From assembly GCA_000149265.1 (NCBI GenBank), contig CH001921.1, positions 3,974 through 67,973 on the forward strand: DNA of 64,000 bases, given 5' to 3'. Positions 37,701-47,191 of this stretch are shown piece by piece. The stretch is from Ciona savignyi. Lineage: Eukaryota; Chordata; Ascidiacea; Phlebobranchia; Cionidae. A program made the position numbers and the translations under genes. Numbering within the stretch: position 1 is the stretch's first letter; each line of letters opens with the position of its first letter. The notes under the pieces were generated by a model. That model was not told the origin of the DNA. It saw nothing but the letters and a program-made list of their open reading frames with translations, and ran no database searches.

Positions 37701-40366
37701 GTTATATTTTCTTTTTACCCTTGATACTTTCTCCAAGAATTCAGCTCACCATTTATGAGGACGAATTGTCCAAGGGGGTTACAAGTCAATGAAAATCTCA
37801 AGTCATCTCCAGCTGGATGGGTGTATTCCAAGTTGACCACAAACGATCTCAACGCATTTGCAATATCTGGGGCTTGATGTGGGTTTAAACCCTGGAATAT
37901 GATGGGTATGTTGATTGAAACATGTAGCTGACAGTATAAGACTTCCAACCATCAAATTACTTTGTGCCCGACGTCTGGTGGTCAGGCTTCTTTATATGTT
38001 TTTATTCAACCGGTTTATCCACTAGGTTCACAAACTGTCTACGAAGTTCCTTGCACAAGAACATTACGGTACAGCCAGGGGCTGGTTTCAAACCCAAAAC
38101 CTTTTTTCAGGCAGTACATTTTTGCTACAAACGTGCTAAAGAGTCCATTCATGGTGCTGACAGAACCAAGTAACTGAACCCCAGTTTTGAAGGAAAACAT
38201 TGTTCTAATGAATTACTTTTATCATAATCAGTAATAAATATTTAATATTGTTATATTTATTAAGCCGTACAATGTAATGGAAAATCTTGCCCCGGTTGGG
38301 AATCGAACTCCTGACTTGGGGTTAACATAATCTGACCAATTGAATTGCTCCCTATTTGCAGACACTTAACAAATTAGTGATAGCCTTACATTGCCTGATT
38401 ATATAATACTATATAAAGAATACATGTATATATGCAGGAATCACAACTAAATAAAATACTTATATGTGTAGATGGTGGCAAACCTGTAAAATAAATCCAC
38501 TTTCCAGCATAAAGCTGTGCAGAATCAAGCATATTGCTTGGAAATCCGTTTTAACTGATTCCATATTGTAGAGTTCTTGTAGAAATTCAGGCAGAGGTTG
38601 ACCTTCTCTATAATCTTGCAATAGTAGTGGTCCAGGGTGGTAACAAGGCACTTCATATGTGCTTGAAGTACTGGGCTGTAATTATGTATTGTATTATTAA
38701 GATGTGATCGATCATGAGTAGACTGTGGTTATTATTTCATCTATGACAATTTTAAACACAAGTATACATCGAAGTACATTTTGCACACATTCGAGTTATG
38801 TATTGCACTGGCTTATATAAGCTGGAAAAATAAATACAGGTTCTATTTACATATTATCTACCAAGTTTAAGCAAAGTCTACAAAGTGCCATGTCCAAGGA
38901 CACAACCGGTACGCGGTACCGGTACTTAGACATCTCGATTACGCAAACATAGCTCTTCAAATCTTTCAGTACACTAGATTGACCAGTTCCTTCATGGTAC
39001 CATAGCATAACTACCAACGCCTTAATGCCTTGGATAGAATTGAGTTGTTTTATATTGAGTTGTATACTTTGCCACCTCACCTGTGTTATTTCCTCCACAG
39101 CTGCAGTTGAATCCATTGTTGACTCAGCACCGATAGAAGTCATACTGATCGATTCCTGCACCACACTTTCTTCAAATCTGAAAAACGTTCACATAAACCA
39201 ACATTCCAAATTTTATCTCTTTTATTACTTTTAAACTAAAATTTAATGAAAAAATCTCATTTTGTTCCATAATGAGCACTTATTTTCGAAATGGCAGAAT
39301 CAAAAATATTATTTTGAATCATTTTCTATGCAAATCTTTCTGGAATGGACATCCTTGTTTTGTTTTCGACATTTTTTACCTTTCCGTTTCTGCTGCCTCT
39401 GTGTCAATCACCAGAACTTTAAGTAAATCCCCTGAAACAATCCCGATTGAGCTCAGTTGTTCATGGTCATTTCCGATTCGTGTTTTCCCATTTAAGCTCA
39501 AGTCAAAAGTTGTGTTGGGCCTGGAATTAAGACAGAAACGTCTGTTATCTTTGTATGAATTTGCATGAATTTTGCTTTGTCGGCATCTAACAACTTGTGT
39601 GATCAAAATAGAGCCGAGTTTAATGTGGATATGAGTTGTGCAAAAAATACATTGTAATATATCGATGTGTAGTAAGTTAACAAGGTGACTTCAACAATTG
39701 TTGTATATTTACTTGTTTATATCGTAAATAAATTTTAATGAGTACCGGTATATTGCGACTACAAGCATACACCCGGTATGTGAAGTATGACATACACAAG
39801 AAATATCAAATAGGTGTTTAGTCCGACTGAATAGATCAGTGGGTAAGTGTATCAACTTTTAGGTGAAATATTGTAAGACCTAACTGGCTCTAGATATAGT
39901 TGGTTGTGTTCATAGGCAAAGCACTTAGCAATCATCATATGAATCCAGCATATTAATGGGTTCTATTAAAACTGAAAGAACGTGTAAATTAAATACAACA
40001 TAATGAAATAGCTCTGGTAAGATGTGGGTGCATGTAAGGTAATGGGATGTCATAATGATGCTTTATGTATTAAATGGGTAATCTTGCCATGTTACATATC
40101 TTCTGCCACAGAAATAAACCTAAACATCCTATAGTACCGGCACACAATATTGTAGTAATCCTCTACGTGGTCTACACTATTAACAATATATATATCGTAC
40201 TAAAGAGTAAATGACGATTTTATACCAAAAATTCCACTTACGGAAGGTGTAGTTCAGTAATGACGTCTTTAACTTTACGTTTTAAGTGGGCCACAGTAAG
40301 TGGAACCGAATCTTCGTTCAGAATAATCACGATCGTTCGCGTTTCGAATCTTACCCGTACCTTCAT
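34704..40366 (-). CDS. FBXO7: F-box only protein 7
   Basis: Ten exons: 40242-40366, 39380-39520, 39081-39177, 38484-38675, 37750-37891, 37290-37382, 36659-36915, 36470-36580, 36009-36186 and 34704-35005. All phases agree, giving 545 residues (human FBXO7 has 522). An N-terminal ubiquitin-like domain ends in SIGIVSGDLLKVLVID. The FP/PI31-related domain carries AICLILHSFMLESGFILQ and LRFSLTCNPLGQFVLINGE. The F-box begins at LLSLFPELLLRILSHLDVQS in exon 7 and continues to NLWRSLFIKDF in exon 8. The C-terminus is Pro/Gly/Arg-rich with SRFDPMNP and ends GGFM; the human protein also ends FM. Family knowledge: SCF adaptor that binds SKP1 and proteasome inhibitor PI31, with roles in mitophagy and proteasome function. 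Exon 1 lies 285 bp from the divergent lectin gene. Confidence 0.95.
35625..35915 (+). repeat. SINE-A copy in FBXO7 intron 9, best tRNA-like head
   Basis: Nearly complete copy: A-box-like ttggtctaacggttaag, B-box-like region gcaggtgcgaaactgg, full body, and a tail with tatcctatcc. Of the copies here, this head looks most like a tRNA. Confidence 0.85.
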
Positions 40367-40650
40367 TTTATTTTCTCACATTCGTGGGCAATCCTACTTG
40401 CAGCAGATCAAATTTTTGTTTTGATGAATCATGTACTAGGTACTTCCCCTATCCTATTATCCCATGAACTTTCATAAATATATATTTATCCATGGGTACC
40501 CATAAAGTTTTCATTACGTAGGTTATTTGTGTTTTATGTTAAAAAAAACTTGTAATTAAAATTAATGTTTATTGATATTGATCCAATAAAGTTTTCAAGG
40601 TGTTTGGGATTAAAAAAAGGTTTATTATGTAAATATATTATGTGAAAAAT
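40367..40650. promoter_or_regulatory. Divergent promoter between FBXO7 and C-type lectin gene
   Basis: Inferred: the two start codons face away from each other 285 bp apart. No TATA box or specific element could be assigned with confidence. Confidence 0.4.
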
Positions 40651-41701
40651 ATGCAGCGTATCTTTTTAATGTTAATTGCTCAATTTTCATGTTGGCATTC
40701 GATCGGTAACTGATGGGTGGGAATACTTTTAGGTCTCTTATAGAACTTATATTCAGCAGTAATCTATTTACAATTGACGGAAATCGTTAGGCTCTACGTA
40801 ATAGTGGACTGGTTTCGCTTTAACAGCCACCGCACTATACGCACAGCCGGATGGCAGAGACATTTCTGTTGTCTGTTTCTGCTTAGAATGACCCAGGAGC
40901 ACTGTCTGACTAATTATAGTTCGCCAGATAAGCAATATCTTTACCATGGAGTGCAGCTAACTTTCAGCAATGCCAAATACCACTGCGAGCAGTTTCACGA
41001 CTCAGAGCTAGCTGAATTTCGAGATCAAAATACGTTAGAAGATATTGTTACACACATGCCACAGTATGGTCTCGTGTCCTACTAATTACTACAGTATAGG
41101 ACTTGTCAAGGACGCCGGTGAGGAACAATACAGATGGTTGAGCGACAGAAGTGTATTTAACTCGACGTTTACTCGCATACGCGAAAGTACGGGTGGCACA
41201 CATATAAACAGTTGCAAGAACGTGGCTATATATCGCACTGTGGATGGGAACAAACTGTACGCGATGCACTGTGACACAGCGCTGCCGTATATTTGTGCGC
41301 ATCAAGTCGAAGAAGAACTGGTCGAACGCAGCCGAGGTTCCAACGCCGGGCTGATTCTAGGGTTGCTGTTCTTTTTCTTTATCGTTGCCGTTCTTTTAGC
41401 TCTTGTCTACAAATTCAGGAAAAGAATTCCATTACGAAATCCATTCAGCGAATCGGAGAAATCGCCGAAACGTCCGTCAGCCGTGCAGCCAACCTGTGAT
41501 ACTGAGGAACATACATACAGCACTATTGCAGAATCTGCAGGCTGTAGGGATACCACACCACATGACGCTGAGAATCGGGTTCGATATTCGTCCATAGTGG
41601 AAGTACAAGAAGAGTATTACGCCACAGTAGCAACGGATCCACCATCAGACGACCAGTCGCCCGAGAAGCCACATTACGCCGATGTACAAAAATCGCCCTA
41701 G
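40651..41701 (+). CDS. Type I C-type lectin receptor with ITIM-like tail, frame-interrupted
   Basis: Seen: a candidate signal-peptide exon 40651-40705 (MQRIFLMLIAQFSCWHS, donor CG/GTAACT), then an acceptor at 40885-40886 and a C-type lectin domain from about 40888. The lectin domain shows the family cysteines, SIGL in place of WIGL, and CDTALPYIC near its end. Sugar/calcium motifs (EPN/QPD, WND) are missing, so it probably does not bind sugar through calcium. A membrane segment (LILGLLFFFFIVAVLLALVY) follows, then a tail with four tyrosine motifs: YSTI, VRYSSI (a canonical ITIM), YYATV and YADV. The frame shifts by one base near 41047-41094. This is an indel or, less likely, a 31-nt intron (41064-41094). 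The exon 1/2 phase also does not match, so the 5' end is unsettled. Confidence 0.7.
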
Positions 41702-42019
41702 CGCTATCTAGCGTCCAATATTATCATTGCTGCTTTAGTGCTGTAATACAAGGCGAATATTTAAGTGAAAAAATGAACGTGCGCTTTGCCTTATGTGCAT
41801 TTATTTTCAGTTTGATTGAATAGTTTTAAAAAAATCCTTTTGTAGACGCTTTAGTTACGTTTCTATTGCCATGTTTAACCTAATTGTGAGAATGTTTTTT
41901 CTATCTAATTTGCGGAATAAAAACCCTGTGTGTTTAAATAATTATTGCATTAAATAAAACGATTCATCTTGCAAAATACTTTGTTCTAAAAACACGAATA
42001 TAAAACTGATTGAGTGAGT
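41702..42019. other. Shared 3' flank of lectin gene and CWC25
   Basis: Convergent genes. A plus-strand AATAAA at about 41916-41921 could end the lectin transcript; minus-sense signals (TTTATT on plus) occur near 41797. No further gene seen. Confidence 0.5.
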
Positions 42020-42414
42020 TTAAGCGTCGGACGGTCGTGTAAGTGTGTGTCGTTTCCTTCTAACAGTATCAGCTAATGATCCAACATCAGTCCGTTTCAG
42101 TTTCATATCATGCAGGAAAGTTTTCGCTTGTCCGTCTCTCTCCTTCTTCATGGCGTGCATTGCTCTCAACTTCTCTTCTCTCTCACTCTCCATCTCCTCT
42201 TGCTTGGAGTAGTGACTCACGTTGCTCCTCCTCTGGTCCTCCCTCCAATCAGCATCTTGCATCATCTCCCTTCTCTTCCGCTCCAACTCTTCCTTGTCGA
42301 GCTTCCTGGTGAATCCCTGCGCGTGTTTACGTTGATACCGTGGTTTCTCCGGCTCTGGAGTTCTTCTCCGGTGAGTTACACGCGGTTTATCCTCCTTTTC
42401 CTTCAGAACAATGA
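42020..42414 (-). CDS. CWC25: CWC25 spliceosome-associated protein, C-terminal part, truncated by gap
   Basis: The minus-strand frame is open from the gap edge to a TAA at 42020-42022. It encodes a basic tail with KLDKEELERKRREMMQDADW, DGQAKTFLHDMKLKRTDVGS and LADTVRRKRHTLTR. This matches the conserved CWC25/CCDC49 end, which in human also has KRxEMMxNAKWREE and HRMKLESAS-type blocks. Family knowledge: CWC25 joins the activated spliceosome and supports step-one catalysis near the branch site. The N-terminal exons are not in the window; nothing resembling them follows the gap, consistent with a misplaced contig. Confidence 0.85.
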
Positions 42415-42514
42415 NNNNNNNNNNNNNNNNNNNNNNNNNNNNNNNNNNNNNNNNNNNNNNNNNNNNNNNNNNNNNNNNNNNNNNNNNNNNNNNNNNNNNN
42501 NNNNNNNNNNNNNN
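42415..42514. other. Assembly gap (100 N)
   Basis: Second placeholder gap of exactly 100 N. It cuts CWC25 on the left and begins inside the hAT element on the right. Confidence 0.99.
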
Positions 42515-43089
42515 ACTTTTTAGAATTTTGCAAAATTATGTAGAAAACCTATTTGTGTTACGAGTAGGCAAATTGGGCATACGCGACTTTAATGCACAGA
42601 AATGTATTTTCCCTAGTTTAGTAGCAAGTAGAGTGGATAGTATTGCTATGGGTAGCGATAAATTAAGGGTGATTGGCATGTCATAAGCACAATTCATTGT
42701 TCAGTGTGCTGGTATATTAATGTAATATTAACACATGCATCACATTTTGTCCTGCACGCTGAGTTAAGCAGCACGAAAACTACCTAGATGACAGGAGAGA
42801 AACCATTTTATTAATAAGATTATTCCATAAGCAAACTTTAGTTATTTTATCCCATTTAAACTTTTATTGAGTACTCAGTTGGAATTGCCGACAAAATGCG
42901 TTTGTGTTTGTCAAAAATGGAACCTCGTTGCGATCTTATTTGTGCCAAACGACAAGCACACCCATCCTATTAAAATTTGCTGAATAAAATTCCTTGATTC
43001 ATTTTGTTTTGTTCAAGTGTGCCGCGATTTTTTTAGAATTTTCTTAGTGTGCCACAAGCTGGAAAAGTTTGAGAACCACTGCGTTAAAA
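42515..43089 (+). mobile_element. hAT-type MITE, right part, duplicated across gaps
   Basis: Bases 42515-42962 equal 20001-20448 at a constant offset with one mismatch. The right terminal repeat ends at 43081 (agtttgagaaccactg), followed by cgttaaaa (43082-43089), the same 8 bp that precede the left end at 19948. Joined once, the element would be about 620 bp. Confidence 0.92.
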
Positions 43090-43393
43090 GATGGTTTTAT
43101 GACATCGTAAGCTTACAGTTTCATTACGACCGACCGCACATATTTCTTTATAAAAACGTTCTTAGTGATGAGTTCATCACGGGTTCATAAAACCTGGTGA
43201 AAATCTGATGATTTTTAAAATGCTGTAATCGTTACAATGCACGCTGAGTGTTGACCATGCAATATTGTGTGCCTTACATTGTCATGGCAATAAAGGGCCC
43301 AGATTCACGGTAAACCAATTCCCATACTATTGGATGGGTGGTGAAGGTGTGGTTTTCTGTACATCCTTAATTTATTAATAACATTATCATTGA

Positions 43394-43533
43394 TGTTATC
43401 CTTAATTTGATGTGTTGTCCCTAATTTTTGGTGTGTTATCCTTAATTTTTGGTGTGTTATTCTTAATTTTTATTGTGTTATACTTAATTTTTATTGTGTT
43501 ATTCTTAATTTTTGGTGTGTTATCCTTAATTTT
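43394..43533. repeat. 23-bp tandem repeat
   Basis: About six units of ggtgtgttatccttaattttt with small variants, ending seven bases before a ttttaacag acceptor-like site. Confidence 0.9.
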
Positions 43534-43539
43534 TAACAG

Positions 43540-43720
43540 GATCGTCAGAATGCGACCGCTGCGATGTTTAGCGAAACCATTCAGAACGAACCCCACCGAT
43601 CAGACGACACCATCGACCATGGTTTGCTTGCGGCTGATGAATTTGTTGGTGAATTTAACGGAGTATTAAAGCAACAACCGAATTGTAGAAGCAGTGCAAT
43701 TGGGGTGGACTTCTTTTGAA
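43540..43720 (+). CDS. Candidate exon of unknown gene (possibly a 3' exon of PRC1)
   Basis: After an acceptor-like ttttaacag, the frame starting GAT CGT CAG is open for about 60 codons, with an acidic, protein-like composition (HRSDDTIDHGLLAADEFVG) and a stop near 43720. If the misjoin is corrected, this would lie about 1.5 kb downstream of PRC1 on the same strand. However, the phase from PRC1 exon 9 would select a different frame with an early stop, so the link is weak. Confidence 0.25.
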
Positions 43721-44246
43721 ATTTAAATACCAAACTTGTATTCAAGACTTCTGTGTATGAATGCTTTACTGTTTAATTTAAAATATACTGTTCTTTCTAA
43801 ATATTTGTATGTCGCCGATTCGTTTAGCGTTTATATTGAGACGGCGAATTCTATTTTTAAGCACGTATCTTAAAACCTTTATTTGAGCGCCACGGCAATC
43901 TATTCTTTAACCATTCTCTTATAGTGTTGTTCTATTAGAGGTATTCAAAAAGAGATGGCGTTGGTTAAATATAGGTTTTACGGTATTTATGTTTAGTCTA
44001 ATAGACAAACAGCCAAACATGCTTAAAACCAAGGTGGTTGGTCTGAATTTAGACAGGTTTATTATACAACCAAATTTTCGTACAATGAAATGGCTCTGCT
44101 GGTAGCACGTCTTTTCAATAGAAATAATGTGTAGCGGCTACTTATTGATTAATAACTTTATAGACTTTATAAGGTAGACGGGTAGCAGTTTAGCTTTATT
44201 ATTACAGTTTGACTCCGATAAGCCAACGGTACAATTACAATAATGC

Positions 44247-45835
44247 ACTAGAGAGTGTCAACCACGTGTTTAACCACCACTTTTTGTAAAACACATGTTG
44301 TATGCCATATAATTATGCTACTGCTACAGGGTCCCTAACCACATTTTGTATCTTATACAATAAATATCTAGTTTTTGTTTCTGCAAGCATAAACGCATGG
44401 GTCCCTTAGTTATCAAACCAAACTTCTTCTCCAGGTGTAGGTAAAAAAAGAACAATCGTGTTAGATTTACGAACATTTCACAACAAAAGTTTTAAATTAA
44501 AGCTTTTTCTTCAAGTGCTGTATTGAAATGAAGCTAAATTTCTAAAACAGCCCGATTTAGTTTTTGATGGCTTCGGGGAATTTGCAATGGGCTTAGTACA
44601 TAAGTTTCTGTTTTTACATATGTGGGTCATGTTATCTAACAATTCTTAAAGTTTTAATCCAATTTGACGAATCCTTGTTGAAGATGTCAGTGCAATGTTG
44701 CATGCTTGTCACAATCATGAGTCAGGAAAATATCTTCGTTTTAAGGGAGTTACCCTAAGTAAATGTTTTCTTTCTTTTATTTGACATAGGGTGGCTAACG
44801 ATCCAGCATTCCACTAAATCTGATCAAAATTAGAGCAGCCGTTCAAACGCTATGGCCCGAAAAGCTAATTTTTTAAAAAAATAACCGTTTTGGATTTTAA
44901 CGTCTCAGGGGAATTCCCCTAGATTTTATCACCCACAATTTTTACTGCGTATTTAGACCATGTTGTCTAACAGATGACCAAGTTTTGTTACTATTCTATT
45001 ATCCTCCTTCTGGTAGATGTCAGGGCGTTATGCCATGCCTGTCACAATCATAATTTGAGAACAAAATCTTTTTTTAGGGTATTTTCTTAGATAATGTTTT
45101 TTATTTTTTCTAATTGTTAAATTAGTAGGTAATGCACTTACATTCCACGAAATCTGAATCAGATTGAAGCAGACGTTCAAGCGCCATGCCCAAAAAAGCT
45201 ACTTTTTTTTAGAAAAAATACCGTTTTGGTGTTTAACGCCCCCGGGGAATTCCCCTAGATTTATCCCCCAAACTTTTGGTTTCTGTTTATCTAGACCATG
45301 TTGTGTAACAAATACCAAAGTTTAATTGCGATTTCATTTTTCCTTCCGGTAGATGTCGGGGCGACATGGCGTGCTTGTCACATTCATGAATTGAAAACAA
45401 AATGTTATTTTTTAGGGTATTTCCCTAGGTAATTTTTTTATTTCTTCCAAGTGTTAAATCAGTTACTAATGCACTTACATTTTACCAAATCTGATTCAAA
45501 TTGGAGCTGCCGTTCAAGCGCTATGCCCAAAAAAGCTATTTTTTTAGAAAAAATTACCGTTTTGGTTTTTAACGTTCCAGGGGAATTCCCCTGGTTTTAT
45601 CTCCCAAAATTTTAGTTTCTGTTCATCTAGACCATGTTGTCTAACAAATGGCAAAGTCTCATTGCGATTCCATTTTTCCTTCTGGTAGATGTCGGGGCGA
45701 CATGCCATGCCTGTCAAGCGTTTGACGAAAAAAAAAAAAAAAGAAAAAAAAAAACGGACAAAAACAATATGTGTCCCAATTTTTCAAATGGGACCCATAA
45801 CTACCGAGTGTTAACTACGTGTTAACCATCACGCT
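44247..45835. repeat. Dispersed repeat of ~335-bp tandem units, copy 2
   Basis: Starts ctagagagtgtcaaccacgt like copy 1 and runs through four units, with landmarks at 44685, 45014, 45350 and 45684. It closes near ggacccataactacc and then gagtgttaactacgtgttaa, a diverged direct repeat of its own start. It has one unit fewer than copy 1. Confidence 0.8.
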
Positions 45836-46979
45836 TTTAAACTCTTTTTTAAACCAGGCGGTATTTGCCAAATAATAACAGCATATCAACTTTCATTTAT
45901 GACAATTTTAACCGAAAGCCGAAAATATCGACAAAAATTATCTGTTGCCAGAGTTTAGCAGAAAATAATAAAAAAGGAATGTACAATGAAGAGAAAACAA
46001 TAACGATCAAAGAGAATAATACCAAAGTATCCAATCCTTTTATCTTACAAGCATTATACATGGACGCACACATAATTAGTGTAAGGCCTCTATTTGGTGC
46101 GACCTATACTTAATTAAACACCCGAGTCCTTTACATGAAAAACAGTGTTAACGCGCTGGCCCGCACACTTGATCTCACTTGGTTGATGGTAGTTTATTTA
46201 CTGATGAGTGTTCAGCGTTCAGCGATCAGCGATCAGCGGTTTTCTATTATACAATTTAACATAAATACACATAAATAAACGACAAATATTAATAATCAAT
46301 TTGCTTACCAACTGTTTTTTCCGTATATATAGGTCTATTCAAATTCAGTAAAATTGTTTCAGTATGTGTCGGTAGAGGAATCAGAACAAAAAAGGAAAGA
46401 AAACCACGAGGTTTCAGAAATATAAAGCATAATAATTATTACTAAAATGACGTCACAATACTGAACATAGACGTTTCAAAAAACATTAATTTTAAGTCAA
46501 AACAGATTTACAGATGTTACAATTAGGATTCCCTGTAAATGGATTTATTCGACAACCAGTTACACACGCCATATTGCATAGAAGTAATAAAGGTAGTTCG
46601 ATTGTAATAAATCTTTTTCTGACAATGCAAATTTGTCCAAGAAGTGCGTACGGAAAACTAAATGGTAAAAATGTCGAATTTTCACTTTTTATTGTTAACT
46701 TTTCGCCCACCCTCATCTTTACCGTTGATAAATGTATATATTCCCCCAATTCTTGAATGAGACATAAACATAGGCCATATGGGTGAAAATAATAAAGGGG
46801 TGAAACATGGGTAATATGCGTGAAAATAATGAAAGGGTGAAAGATGGGTTATATGATAGTAAATAAAAAGGGGTAAAATATGGTTAAAATAATGAGGGGT
46901 GAAATATGCGTGAGACACATCCAATGCAAACTTAAACAATACAAACAGTAAATCCCAATAAACAAATATGAGGTTCTAA

Positions 46980-47191
46980 TTACAAGTTATACAAAGGGTT
47001 ATCGACTGTTTTCGTTTCAGGGGTGGCAAAGTGTGACTTCTCACTCCCAAATTCCTCAGTTGTTTTTTTCTGTTTCACCAAATACCACCCCACCAAGCCG
47101 ACAATTAACCCCACCGCGACAAGAGAACCGATCACAGCCCCAGCTATTGTACCAGCACTCGCCCCACCACCGTTGTTCGGCGATCCGTCGT
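46980..47191 (-). CDS. Last exon of the MAM/EGF receptor: membrane helix and NPLY tail
   Basis: Encodes a Gly/Asn-rich linker, a hydrophobic helix ([20 protein letters not shown]), then a short tail with basic KQKK after the helix and NPLY six residues from the end. Family knowledge: NPxY motifs bind PTB-domain or clathrin adaptors, so internalisation or signalling is inferred. Confidence 0.85.

Larger units (their letters stand above)
43090..46979. other. Repeat-rich region between the hAT element and the receptor gene
   Basis: Contains a SINE-B fragment (about 43140-43205), a 23-bp tandem array (43394-43533), a candidate exon (43540), copy 2 of the 335-bp-unit repeat (44247-45835), short cagcgatcagcg repeats near 46210-46240, and degenerate GGGTGAAA-type repeats at 46780-46910. 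No confident gene. Confidence 0.6.

Noticed and set aside
38281-38350. tRNA-like sequence on the minus strand (B-box-like gttcgattcccaacc)
   Set aside because: Cannot be folded by eye into a complete cloverleaf and lacks a proper A box; more likely a tRNA-derived repeat remnant.
45865-46113. Plus-strand 82-codon frame
   Set aside because: Low-complexity Asn/Lys/Ile composition as expected from AT-rich DNA, without splice signals or a recognisable domain.
46492-46749. Minus-strand Cys-containing frame (ACVTGCRINPFTGNPNC)
   Set aside because: Looks like a small secreted Cys-rich protein at first sight, but it has no signal peptide or exon support and is short enough to be chance.
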